DNA from: Sipunculus nudus
Taxonomy: Eukaryota > Annelida > Sipuncula > Golfingiida > Sipunculidae
Length of the DNA stretch: 64,000 nt
Assembly: GCA_026874595.1 (NCBI GenBank)
Contig: CM049318.1
Location: 33,937,956-34,001,955 of the forward strand
Direction: 5' to 3'
Part shown: positions 13,801-25,800 of the stretch, one piece after another
How positions within the stretch are numbered: the first letter of the stretch is position 1
How the letters are laid out: each line of letters begins with the position of its first letter
The notes under the pieces: model-generated
Seen by the model: only the letters and a program-made list of their open reading frames with translations
Database searches by the model: none
What the model was told of the DNA's origin: nothing
Position numbers and translations under genes: made by a program

Positions 13801-16800
13801 CCTAGCCGTAGGAAATTGTCTTACAGACCCGTCGAACAACCTACACTCGACCTGGTGTCCGGTGAACTGATTCGGCTCCACGTACCACTCACGTATTCCT
13901 GCCGAGGAACATCCCGAATCCCGCAGCACCCTCGCTGACTTACCATTCACCAGCCCTTCATACACAGGTAACGAGATTCCGCCTTCTGTCTGGGCAGCAA
14001 ATCCTAACGACTGACTCGGACTCTCTACTTCCGGTTTCACCGCACCGACTGTCTCCGTTTCCGCCTCGACTACTGCCATTGACATAGTCTCCGGTTTCTG
14101 TTTTGGGTTATACGGGGGGCTCAAATTAGTCCTATACCTCTGCTGATCGCCAGCAGCACGCCCTACTTGAGGGGAAGACCTAGGCCTCGACCGGGCACTA
14201 GTCTTACATTCCCGCGCCTTATGTCCCAGTTCATTACATAAATAACACCTGATGCCTCCTGATGGCTTAAATGTCTGACCGTCCGGACTGCGCTCAACCT
14301 CTCGCTTCTCTCTAGGCTGAGATACCGGTTGGGCTGGACGCGGCACATTATTGCCATAACGAGGACCTGCTGTAAGGCTGTGTACACCGTGAGCCTCCGT
14401 ATAACTCTCGGCTAAGTCTACCATACTATCAAAGTCACGACACCGTCTCTCTTTCAAAAACATAGAGAGATCCCTACTACAGCAGTTTACGAACTGCTCA
14501 CACATCAACAGGTTAACTACCCCGTCGTAGTCACCTCCGACCCCTGCCATCCCTATCCAATGGTCTAGGTATCCACTCAGTCTCACCGCAAACTGACTCG
14601 GCGTTTCGCCTCGCTCAGGCCTACAAGTCCGAAACTTGTGTCGATAACCCTCTTCGGTCATTTGGTATCGCTTTAACAAGGCTATCTTTAACTTATCGTA
14701 ATCCATGGCCTCACTCACCGATAACTGTGTGTAAGTCCCTAGCGCCTTACCCCGCAGTAACGGACTCAGGTGTAACGCCCAGTTCTCCCTATCATAGCCT
14801 TGACATACAGCTAATCGTTCAAATCGCTCAAGAAACGCATCTAGCTGATCGTGAGCCTCATCAAAAGGTGGAAGCTGGATTTTCGGGAATACATCCCTAC
14901 TTCTCTCTTCTTTAACCCCAGAGTCAGACTTTAACCTTAGAACCTCTAATTCGTGGGCTCTAGCCTCTCGCTCGCGCTCTAATTCCCGCTGCCTAGCTCT
15001 TTCCTCACGTTCCTCATCCGCACGCCGTCTAGCCTCAACATAATCTTGTAAAGCCTGGTCCTTAAGTCCCAAGGCCTGTCCGCATCTAACAAGTGACTCT
15101 AACGTCTCCATGGTAACGCTCTAACCTAGTAAGATTCCAGTATCTAGTAATATCCGCTCTTAAAAATCCGTAAATACGCACTGTTAAAGCCAACCTAACG
15201 AACCGGCGGTATCCGTACAATAACACTACGTTAGCTCTATGCATCAAAATCTACTTATACGGACGGACGGACGGAAGGTCGGACGAAGGGTCAGACGGAT
15301 GGACGGATGGATATCAAGATATCAATAAACAGCATGCACCTATGATTACCATGCCAATCGGGAGGGGTAAACTTACCTGTAAAGAGACCCTACCACGTGA
15401 CCAATCACAAACCAGTGTAGGAAAAATTATACCAGGGCGTATTTAACAACATCAAAAATTTTCACTCTAATCTGGGTTTATATCAAACCAGTAATGATGT
15501 TCAGGTATCACTGAACTAGCATTACTCACAAAGCATGCATGTGTTCTAGCCAAATCTTCAAGGTATATGCTAATCCTGAAACAATGTTGTGCTTCAGGTA
15601 ATATTCTCACTGAATAAATATTAACTCCTAACAGTGGGGTAATTTCATTGAGCAAGTATACACTATAACATCAGTTTGGTGTCATATCCAATTATTAATT
15701 CAGATCAACTCTAGTTTGAGTATATGAATGTCTGGTTTCAGTACTGTTTTCTCAGTTCAAAACTTCTGAAACTTACTGTAATTAGCCAGTTTTTTTTAAG
15801 GCTAATTATATCCTGGCACGCTCGCCATACAATGTCACCCCTAACTTAACATGAAAACTTTACAACGGATATATCCTATAAAACAATAGGATGGGTTAAC
15901 GCTCGCCACTTGATTTCATTAATCAAGAAATTAGATCCCGGTCATTACAGGTGACATTTCCAGGTTCTTTTAAGGACGTGTATAAAAATACCAGACAATC
16001 ATACACCCAGATCAATAGAAACTATGAGACATCAGGTTAAATTCACAATATAATTCAAGACAATACTTACAAAGATGTAGATGTGTGTGTGCGTTGATGT
16101 GTCAATACGATAGTCCTTCACATTAAAAATACAGGATATTTACTGAGTCCGTGGTTTGTATAAAAACCAATAAAGTCCAGTTCCTTCAGAGATCTCTGGT
16201 TACTGTTTTGTGTAGAATCTAGCGTATGGTTAGCAGCATATAGTCTTTCTGAGTTTAGCGATCTTCAACTGATCTTGCTTGTCAGCGACCTGGGTATGTT
16301 TACGTTCACATGAATGCAATAGAGCCCTTTGTTTACGAGGAGCTTAGAGTCCTTGACCTTGCTCTTGTAGCAATGGTTTCTCGGCTTACGGCGGTTATGT
16401 ATCTAGGTCAAGCTGAACTAGGTCGGCAGGTGACAAACGCTCTCTCACTTTATCGCCAATACGAAGCTCTGTCGGCAGCACGGCTGAGTTCTCATGAGCT
16501 GGGTCTTTGCCTCATGTAGAAGCTTGCTTCTATGCCGTTCCTGGCGTTTCAATGTTCGTGCGTGCGTGCTGCCACCTCAAGCTTCAAGACCCAACTGAAG
16601 GCAGCTTCCAGCGTCTCTCCCTGAACTCTGACGTCACAATCGTCGTCACAATACGGCGATCCGGTTCTCTGATTGGCTTATTTCTCAAGTGTCCCATATA
16701 AGGATATATGTGACCTAGTTTGACTGTTAGCGTCACCATGGCGACCCACATACCAAATGTAACAATTACACACGATGCGTGACACGGATAAATCAGCTGA

Positions 16801-19800
16801 TAGCCGATGGGATTCCATACAAGAATACACAATATATATATATACAATCAAGACCTGTCAACGCTTTAGGATGACGCTTCACGTCAATATCAATAGAGAA
16901 CAGACTTCGTTAAACTATGATACAAAACACCGTACATATTGTCACCGATTTCTGGTGACATCACCCCCTCCTTTTAAGGAAAATACACAGTATTTTCTCG
17001 ATACATCGTATCGTTCTATCTTACAGGGTCCAGCTAAACATATTTACATGTAGCAATACATAGCAATACATAAGGGTCATGTAACAAGTTGTCATTAGTA
17101 CATGCCCACGGTCTATGACACAGGGCAAAATCTAGTACATGTTTAGACTTAACTGGCTAAACATTATAGCTCATTACATCCTAACACTCAGGCAGTCTGC
17201 TAAGAAAATCAGGTCCATGGTTTAGTTTACCTGACACTGCTTCAATATCAAATCTAAACTCTTGTAGAACCAGTGCCCATCTCATTACTCTCTTATTAGC
17301 ACATTTTGATTTGCTAATACACTTTAATGGTTGGTGGTCGATCTGAATGGTGAACGGTCTACAAGCCAGGTACATCTCAAATTTCTGTACAGACCATACA
17401 ATTGCTAATGACTCTTTCTCGATGGTGGAGTAATTTCTCTCCCTGGGCAATAGTTTACGACTGGCATAAGCTAAGGGGTGCATGATCCCCTCGTGTCTTT
17501 GCATCAGGATACAGCCAATACCCACATCAGATGCATCACATTTCAAATAAAATCGTTTACTGAAATCAGGTAGCTTCAGTATGGGAGGGTCTGACAGTTT
17601 AGCCTTTAGAGAACAGTACGCGTTCTCGTGTACGGGTTTCCAGTCTAGTTTGTTAGGTTGACCTTTACGCGTTAGATCAGTCAAGGGCACCGCTATTTTC
17701 GCATAGTTTGGCACGAATTTTCGATAGTACCCTGTAAGACCTAGGAATGCTCGCAAAGCCTTCTTTGTCTTAGGTCTATCAGTGCTCTGTTTCCCCGTCT
17801 ACACCGTCAGGATCATGTATAGAATCAGGTGCGCCCTTGGCTACCGCTGCCAGAATATGCTGGGGCTCGTTTCTAGCATGGTACCGTTTCAGCATATTCA
17901 CGTGGAAGGTTTTAACCTTATCGCCAATCTTAATCCGATAGTCTAAGTCCCCAACCCTGTTTACAATAGTATAGGGGCCTTTCCACTGTACCATTAATTT
18001 GTTCCGCTCCGTCGGGAGTAACAACAAAACTTCGTCTCCGGCCTCAAACCTGCGCGTGCATTTACCTCTATCATATAACAGTCTGTGTCTGTTCGCTGAT
18101 TTGTTCAACGCCTCTCTAGCTAACGCGCATGTGTCGCTTAGTTTGTCTTGTAGGTCCAGGACGTATTGGTACGTGGTTTTAGTCTCGACGCTAGTATCTC
18201 GCTTGGTCCACAGATCCCTTAGAATCCGCATCGGTCCTCTAACGATCCTACCATAGAGCAACTCAAAGGGTGAGAACCCTGTGCTCTCATGTGGCGCTTC
18301 TCTGTACGCAAAAAGCACGGCGCTGAGGTACCGATCCCAATCTCGCGGTCTTTCCTCGCACATCCGTTTCAACATTAACTTTAACGTTCCATTGAATCTC
18401 TCCACCATTCCGTTGCACATAGGATGGTAAGGAGTAGTGGTGAGCTGTCTTACAGACAAAACACGGCTAACTTCTCGCATGAGGTCTGACGTAAATTGTG
18501 TTCCCATGTCAGTAAGCACCTCTGACGGCACTCCTAACCGCGCATAAATATCAACTAGCGCATCAGCCACAGAGACTGTATCTATGTTCTTTAAAGCAAC
18601 AGCCTCCGGATATCTAGTGGCATAATCCATAACGGTCAGAATATACCTGTGACCTCTCTCAGACGCTGGATGGATCGGCCCAACCAGATCCATCGAAATT
18701 CTACGCCAGGGCTCATCAATTAATGGCATCTGGCCTAACGTAGCTCCAGGCACCTTGCCTTTGGTATGGTTTTCTGGCAAATGGGACAGGACTTGCAAAA
18801 CTCAGCAATGTCATTATACATCCCTTTCCAGAAAAACTGAGTTTTCACACGGTCGTGCGTTTTGTCTATGCCCTGATGGCCCGCCATAACCGCTTCGTGG
18901 CCCATCCTCATTACGTCGTACCGTAACGTCTGAGGTACCACCACTCGAGATCCATCTTGATCTCCCCGTTTATCACTCACAACCCGAACTAAATATCCGT
19001 CCTCAATTCTAAACGGACTATCATTTCTAGCCTCTCTAGCTAGCCTCCAATACGGCGCTAAAGACCCATCCTCCTCCTGCGCCTTCAAAAATTCGGCCGG
19101 ACTCACATCGGCAACTGGGCTTGCAACATTCAAGCTACGCGTCGGTATCTGTTTCTCTCGTGCAGCGCTCCGTGTCTCCACCGCGGACGACACCTCCTTT
19201 TGTGACTCTACACCGTCACACACTATGCCTGAGGACCGCTCAGACTTCCACGTCGGGTCCGGATCATACGGACCACGCGCTCCCCCTACGTTACCTAGCG
19301 CTAAATCACATACAGCATCCCCGACCACCATTGCCTTGATAGTACCGACAAAGTACGCACAGTCCACATTAATCCTAGCCGTAGGAAATTGTCTTACAGA
19401 CCCGTCGAACAACCTACACTTGACCTGGTGTCCGGTGAACTGATTCGGCTCCACGTACCACTCACGTATTCCTGCCGAGGAACATCCCGAATCCCGCAGC
19501 ACCCTCGCTGACTTACCATTCACCAGCCCTTCACACACAGGTAACGAGATTCCGCCTTCTGTCTGGGCAGCAAATCCTAACGACTGACTCGGACTCTCTA
19601 CTTCCGGTTTCACCGCACCGACTGTCTCCGTTTCCGCCTCGACTACTGCCATTGACATAGTCTCCGGTTTCTGTTTTGGGTTATACAGGGGGCTCAAATT
19701 AGTCCTATACCTCTGCTGATCGCCAGCACCACGCCCTACTTGAGGGGAAGACCTAGGCCTCGACCGGGCACTAGTCTTACATTCCCGCGCCTTATGTCCC

Positions 19801-22800
19801 AGTTCATTACATAAATAACACCTGATGCCTCCTGATGGCTTAAATGTCTGACCGTCCGGACTGCGCTCAACCTCTCGCTTCTCTCTAGGCTGAGATACCG
19901 GTTGGGCTGGACGCGGCACATTATTGCCATAACGAGGACCTGCTGTAAGGCTGTGTACACCGTGAGCCTCCGTATAACTCTCGGCTAAGTCTACCATACT
20001 ATCAAAGTCACGACACCGTCTCTCTTTCAAAAACATAGAGAGATCCCTACTACAGCAGTTTACGAACTGCTCACACATCAACAGGTTAACTACCCCGTCG
20101 TAGTCACCTCCGACCCCTGCCATCCCTATCCAATGGTCTAGGTATCCACTCAGTCTCACCGCAAACTGACTCGGCGTTTCGCCTCACTCAGGCCTACAAG
20201 TCCGAAACTTGTGTCGATAACCCTCTTCGGTCATTTGGTATCGCTTTAACAAGGCTATCTTTAACTTATCGTAATCCATGGCCTCACTCACCGATAACTG
20301 TGTGTAAGTCCCTAGCGCCTTACCCTGCAGTAACGGACTCAGGTGTAACGCCCAGTTCTCCCTATCATAGCCTTGACATACAGCTAATCGTTCAAATCGC
20401 TCAAGAAACGCATCTAGCTGATCGTGAGCCTCATCAAAAGGTGGAAGCTGGATTTTCGGGAATACATCCCTACACTCTCTTCTTTAACCCCAGAGTCAGA
20501 CTTTAACCTTAGAACCTCTAATTCGTGGGCTCTAGCCTCTCGCTCGCGCTCTAATTCCCGCTGCCTAGCTCTTTCCTCACGTTCCTCATCCGCACGCCGT
20601 CTAGCCTCAACATAATCTTGTAAAGCCTGGTCCTTAAGTCCCAAGGCCTGTCCGCATCTAACAAGTGACTCTAACGTCTCCATGGTAACGCTCTTACCTA
20701 GTAAGATTCCAGTATCTAGTAATATCCGCTCTTAAAAATCCGTAAATACGTACTGTTAAAGCCAACCTAACGAACCGGCGGTATCCGTACAATAACACTA
20801 CGGTAGCTCTACGCATCAAAATCTACTTATACGGACGGACGGACGGAAGGTCGGACGAAGGGTCAGACGGATGGACGGATGGATATCAAGATATCAATAA
20901 ACAGCATGCACCTATGATTACCATGCCAATCGGGAGGGGTAAACTTACCTGTAAAGAGACCCTACCACGTGACCAATCACAAACCAGTGTAGGAAAAATT
21001 ATACCAGGGCGTATTTAACAACATCAAAAATTTTCACTCTTATCTGGGTTTATATCAAACCAGTAATGATGTTCAGGTATCACTGAACTAGCATTACTCA
21101 CAAAGCATGCATGTGTTCTAGCCAAATCTTCAAGGTATATGCTAATCCTGAAACAATGTTGTGCTTCAGGTAATATTCTCACTGAATAAATATTAACTCC
21201 TAACAGTGGGGTAATTTCATTGAGCAAGTATACACTATAACATCAGTTTGGTGTCATATCCAATTATTAATTCAGATCAACTCTAGTTTGAGTATATGAA
21301 TGTCTGGTTTCAGTACTGTTTTCTCAGTTCAAAACTTCTGAAACTTACTGTAATTAGCCAGTTTTTTTTAAGGCTAATTATATCCTGGCACGCTCGCCAT
21401 ACAATGTCACCCCTAACTTAACATGAAAACTTTACAACGGATATATCCTATAAAACAATAGGATGGGTTAACGCTCGCCACTTGATTTCATTAATCAAGA
21501 AATTAGATCCCGGTCATTACAGGTGACATTTCCAGGTTCTTTTAAGGACGTGTATAAAAATACCAGACAATCATACACCCAGATCAATAGAAACTATGAG
21601 ACATCAGGTTAAATTCACAATATAATTCAAGACAATACTTACAAAGATGGAGATGTGTGTGTGCGTTGATGTGTCAATACGATAGTCCTTCACATTAAAA
21701 ATACAGGATATTTACTGAGTCCGTGGTTTGTATAAAAACCAATAAAGTCCAGTTCCTTCAGAGATCTCTGGTTACTGTTTTGTGTAGAATCTAGCGTATG
21801 GTTAGCAGCATATAGTCTTTCTGAGTTTAGCGATCTTCAACTGATCTTGCTTGTCAGCGACCCGGGTATGTTTACGTTCACATGAATGCAATAGAGCCCT
21901 TTGTTTACGAGGAGCTTAGAGTCCTTGACCTTGCTCTTGTAGCAATGGTTTCTCGGCTTACGGCGGTTATGTATCTAGGTCAAGCTGAACTAGGTCGGCA
22001 GGTGACAAACGCTCTCTCACTTTATCGCCAATACGAAGCTCTGTCGGCAGCACGGCTGAGTTCTCATGAGCTGGGTCTTTGCCTCATGTAGAAGCTTGCT
22101 TCTATGCCGTTCCTGGCGTTTCAATGTTCGTGCGTGCGTGCTGCCACCTCAAGCTTCAAGACCCAACTGAAGGCAGCTTCCAGCGTCTCTCCCTGAACTC
22201 TGACGTCACAATCGTCGTCACAATACGGCGATCCGGTTCTCTGATTGGCTTATTTCTCAAGTGTCCCATATAAGGATATATGTGACCTAGTTTGACTGTT
22301 AGCGTCACCATGGCGACCCACATACCAAATGTAACAATTACACACGATGCGTGACACGGATAAATCAGCTGATAGCCGATGGGATTCCATACAAGAATAC
22401 ACAATATATATATATACAATCAAGACCTGTCAACGCTTTAGGATGACGCTTCACGTCAATATCAATAGAGAACAGACTTCGTTAAACTATGATACAAAAC
22501 ACTGTACATATTGTCACCGATTTCTGGTGACAATGAGCTTGGATGTCTGCAGCGTAAACGTTAATGTAGGTGGCGCCACCTGTCATAAAATCAAAAAAGC
22601 TGTCTAGGATGTATACGCATGCCGAATTTTAGGTGAATTAGTCAAACCACTGCAGAGATATGAGTGATTTTAACCCCAGGCAGATGAACAAATGGACACT
22701 GTGCAAACATGGTTGCAGGTGGCGCCACCTTTTGTTGTATATGTTATAAAGCTATCCCAGGGCTATATTTGTATACGCATGCTGAATTTCAGGTGAATTA

Positions 22801-25800
22801 GTCAAACCACTGCGGAGATATGAGTGATTTTAACCCAAGGCATACAAACAGATGGACACTGTGCAAACATGGTTGCAGGTGGCGCCACCATTTTTTGTAT
22901 GTTAAACAGCTCTCCAAGGGCTACATTTGTGCAAAAAAAATTTCCTGATTGGTCAAACGGTTCCCGAGATATGTTGGTTTATGTGTGGAAACAGACACGC
23001 AAACTGAGGCAGAGTGCAGAAGAAAGGTCAGAGGTCAAAACAAAATTGGGGTGCAGCAGTTCACATGTGAACTGAACATAATCCCGGGTTTCGTAAAATT
23101 CTGCCCAGCGGTTATGGAGGAGTTCTCCTACGTAGCGGCAGCGGCGTGCAGCTGAAAACCTAGTATCCGCAAAACTCTGTTTTGGCGGATGCAATTATTG
23201 AGAAACAGGTGCTTCTGTATGAATTTTTTTTCAATACAAGCCAACTGTATTGCACTTTTATAAATGATGGTAATATTTATTCAGAAATATTTGACCCAAT
23301 CCTTTACAAGATTACATAAATATACATCCAACTGCATTCACTTTAACTGTTCTTGAGATAATATGATCAAAAGGAATTAAAAGATGGATGCCTGGTGGCC
23401 ATATTGGACTTTTGACAAGTCTGAAATCAGACAACAAACATTCTCTAAATCGGACCAAACATTAAAGAAAAATTACTGAAACTGCACTTAAGAAATAATT
23501 TCTAAGGTGGCTAACTGGCAGACATAATGGATTTCTGACAAGTATGACATTTGATATCCCACATTCTCCAATAAGAGACCAAACTTGGGGCAAATTATCC
23601 AGTAATGAATGCCCAAAATAATTCAAAAGGCATGTCCAGGCGCTCATATCAGATTTATAGATATGCAATTGTAAAAAGTGTAAGTCCAATATTTTTTATT
23701 ATCACTCTGCTTTTCAATGGGGTCAGCAGGGTAGGTAAACTGCCAAACCTGAAAGAAAAGAAATGCAGAAAGCATGACTAAGGGTCTTGAAATAAAACAA
23801 AAAGCCATCCTAAATCAAGGTACACATCCACATATTATGAGAACAAACACTTGCTTTTATATGTGGTGATATATATTAAAATATTCAGATATCTAGGAAA
23901 CTATGTTTATTGCTAGGATTCCATAAAATAAACTGCAAAATGTTCCCATCATCTTATAAATCAGTAGCTAATCCTTAATACTATACTCTCATAGTCTTAA
24001 TGCCTGGCTGAAGCATTCAGACAACAGTGTTTTTGTTATGAAGTAACGAGGTACTTATCACTGATCCTTATCATTTAATAGGCTGAAACAAAAGGGAGTC
24101 ATATGTCACCAGTGTCACTCACAATTACAGCCACACAGGGAGATTACCAGCTGGGGTGGGATGGTTATATATACAAGAAAAATAGAGATGGTCTATAAAA
24201 TAAGTAATTGTGAACATCACTGACCTATAAAATAAGTAATTGTGAACATCACTGACCTATGACCTTGGCCTTTTGCCCACATATCAACTGGATTTTTTCT
24301 AAATGATGGGTAACTACTAACTACTAAAATCTGGTGTAATTACTTGGCAACCAATGGGTGAATAACTTTGACCTGCAACCTTTAACCTGCTGACCGGCCG
24401 GATGGACAGACGGAAGGACGACGGACAAAGACCCATCGCTATAGCCCAGCATGACTGAAAGTCAGCTGAGCTAAAAATTATAACATTCATCTAGTTTATG
24501 CACCAGCTGGGGGGGGGATGAGTGCAGGGCAGAGGTGAAGCCTGCTAGTAATGGCCAAGCTGGGCCAAGGTAAGCTGCCTGGGTTGGGTTACATAATGCA
24601 AGTGAAGGCTGTACTACTAGGTGGGCTAGATGTAAACAACACTTGACATGGTGTATGAAAACATGAATAAAAGCTATTCATTCCAATCAATTTCTTTTGA
24701 AAGTTCAGATTTTAAAAGATTAAATCCTTATGCATATATGCTGGGAAAATTAAATCAACAGTGCCAAAGTTGGACAAAATTTAAGGTATTGATTTTTTAT
24801 TTATGCTAATAACTTGAAAAATTTGCAAAATTCAGATCTAATTTTGGGTAAACAAGTGAATCTTGATTAAATAAAGTTATATTCCTGAAAAAAAGTCTCT
24901 AGGTTCAGCAATTCTCATGTTAGGTGAGTAAATATATTTCCTGATTTTTTAAAAAATTGCATTATGTTTTGGCCCATAACTTCAAAATAATACCCAATAC
25001 TGACCTAATTTTTGGTATGTTCATAGAATATGTATAAAAGAATGTGAATACTAAATACGATCAAAAACAGATCAGTGGTTTTGATATTAGGCAGCCTTGA
25101 AGTGTAACAATGGCTTTTTTTTATGGAAAACGGAGTTTTTTTTCCTTAATATCTCGAAGGAACAAAGTCCTAATGACCCAATTTTCAGTATGGTAGGAGA
25201 TTTTGGGGACATCTAAAATTATGTCAACAGCCTGGGGAGCATAGAGATGTGCACTGAATGACCTACAGTCATCAAAGTGGACTGCTTGACAATGTAAGGG
25301 AATACAACAAGAGCCTAAAAAAAAATTCAATAACTAGCCTAATTTTGCAGCTTTTATTTTCAAATTTCAGATTTTAACAGATTTAATCCTTATGTATACA
25401 TGCTGTGAAAATTAAATCCACAGTACTTACAGGAAAAAAACGTGCCATGGCCAAAGTTGGGCAAAATTTAAGGTACCAATTTTATATTTTTGCCAATATT
25501 TAAAAAAATTTAACAAATTTTGATCTAATTTTTGGTATACAATTAAATTTTGATTAATTAAAGTTGTATTACTGGAAAAAAGTCCCTACCTTTAACACTT
25601 TTGGTCTTAAGTGACCAAATATCTTCCTGATTTTTTTACAAAGTCCATTATGTTTGGGCCCATTACTTTTTTAAATTATATAATACTGACTTAATATCTG
25701 GCATGTACATAGGAACTATATAGAGGAATATTTATGGTAAATATGAAGAAAACCAGATGAGTGGTTTTGATATTAGACAGTCCTGAAGTGTGAAAATAGA

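Larger units (their letters stand above)
13156..22532 (-). mobile_element. Ty3/gypsy LTR retrotransposon: LTR-internal-LTR-truncated internal
   Basis: In minus orientation: LTR 22532-21405, leader and gag-PR-IN, RNase H, purine tract, LTR 16960-15833, then a second leader and gag-PR-partial IN cut off at about 13156. The repeat offset is 5572 bp and the two units differ by only scattered bases, so the arrangement is recent. It looks like recombination between copies sharing an LTR. No clean target duplication is visible because the left side is truncated inside IN. Confidence 0.85.
12736..23179. mobile_element. Nested insertion: GGCGCC-palindrome repeat family enclosing a Ty3/gypsy element
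   Basis: The flanks 12736-13155 and 22533-23175 belong to one repeat family. Both contain segments such as tgtcaaaccactgc-like blocks, cagacaaacagatggacact and ggcgccac. The LTR element lies between them. The outer boundaries are estimated from where homology to the pearl-like host element stops and resumes. The class of the family is unknown. Confidence 0.5.
12411..24478 (+). mobile_element. Second copy of the same pearl-like element, split by a 10.4-kb nested insertion
   Basis: 12411-12735 matches the left end of the 60892-58455 element (starting acaagtgacccatgggtaat). 23180-24478 matches its remainder, including the gacggaaggacgacggac tract and terminal hairpin 24442-24473. The two halves flank an insertion of about 10.45 kb (about 12736-23179). 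This copy lacks the 128-bp core array. Confidence 0.65.

Noticed and set aside
16310-16701. Small frames duplicated at 21882-22273
   Set aside because: They lie inside the LTRs and are duplicated only because the LTR is.
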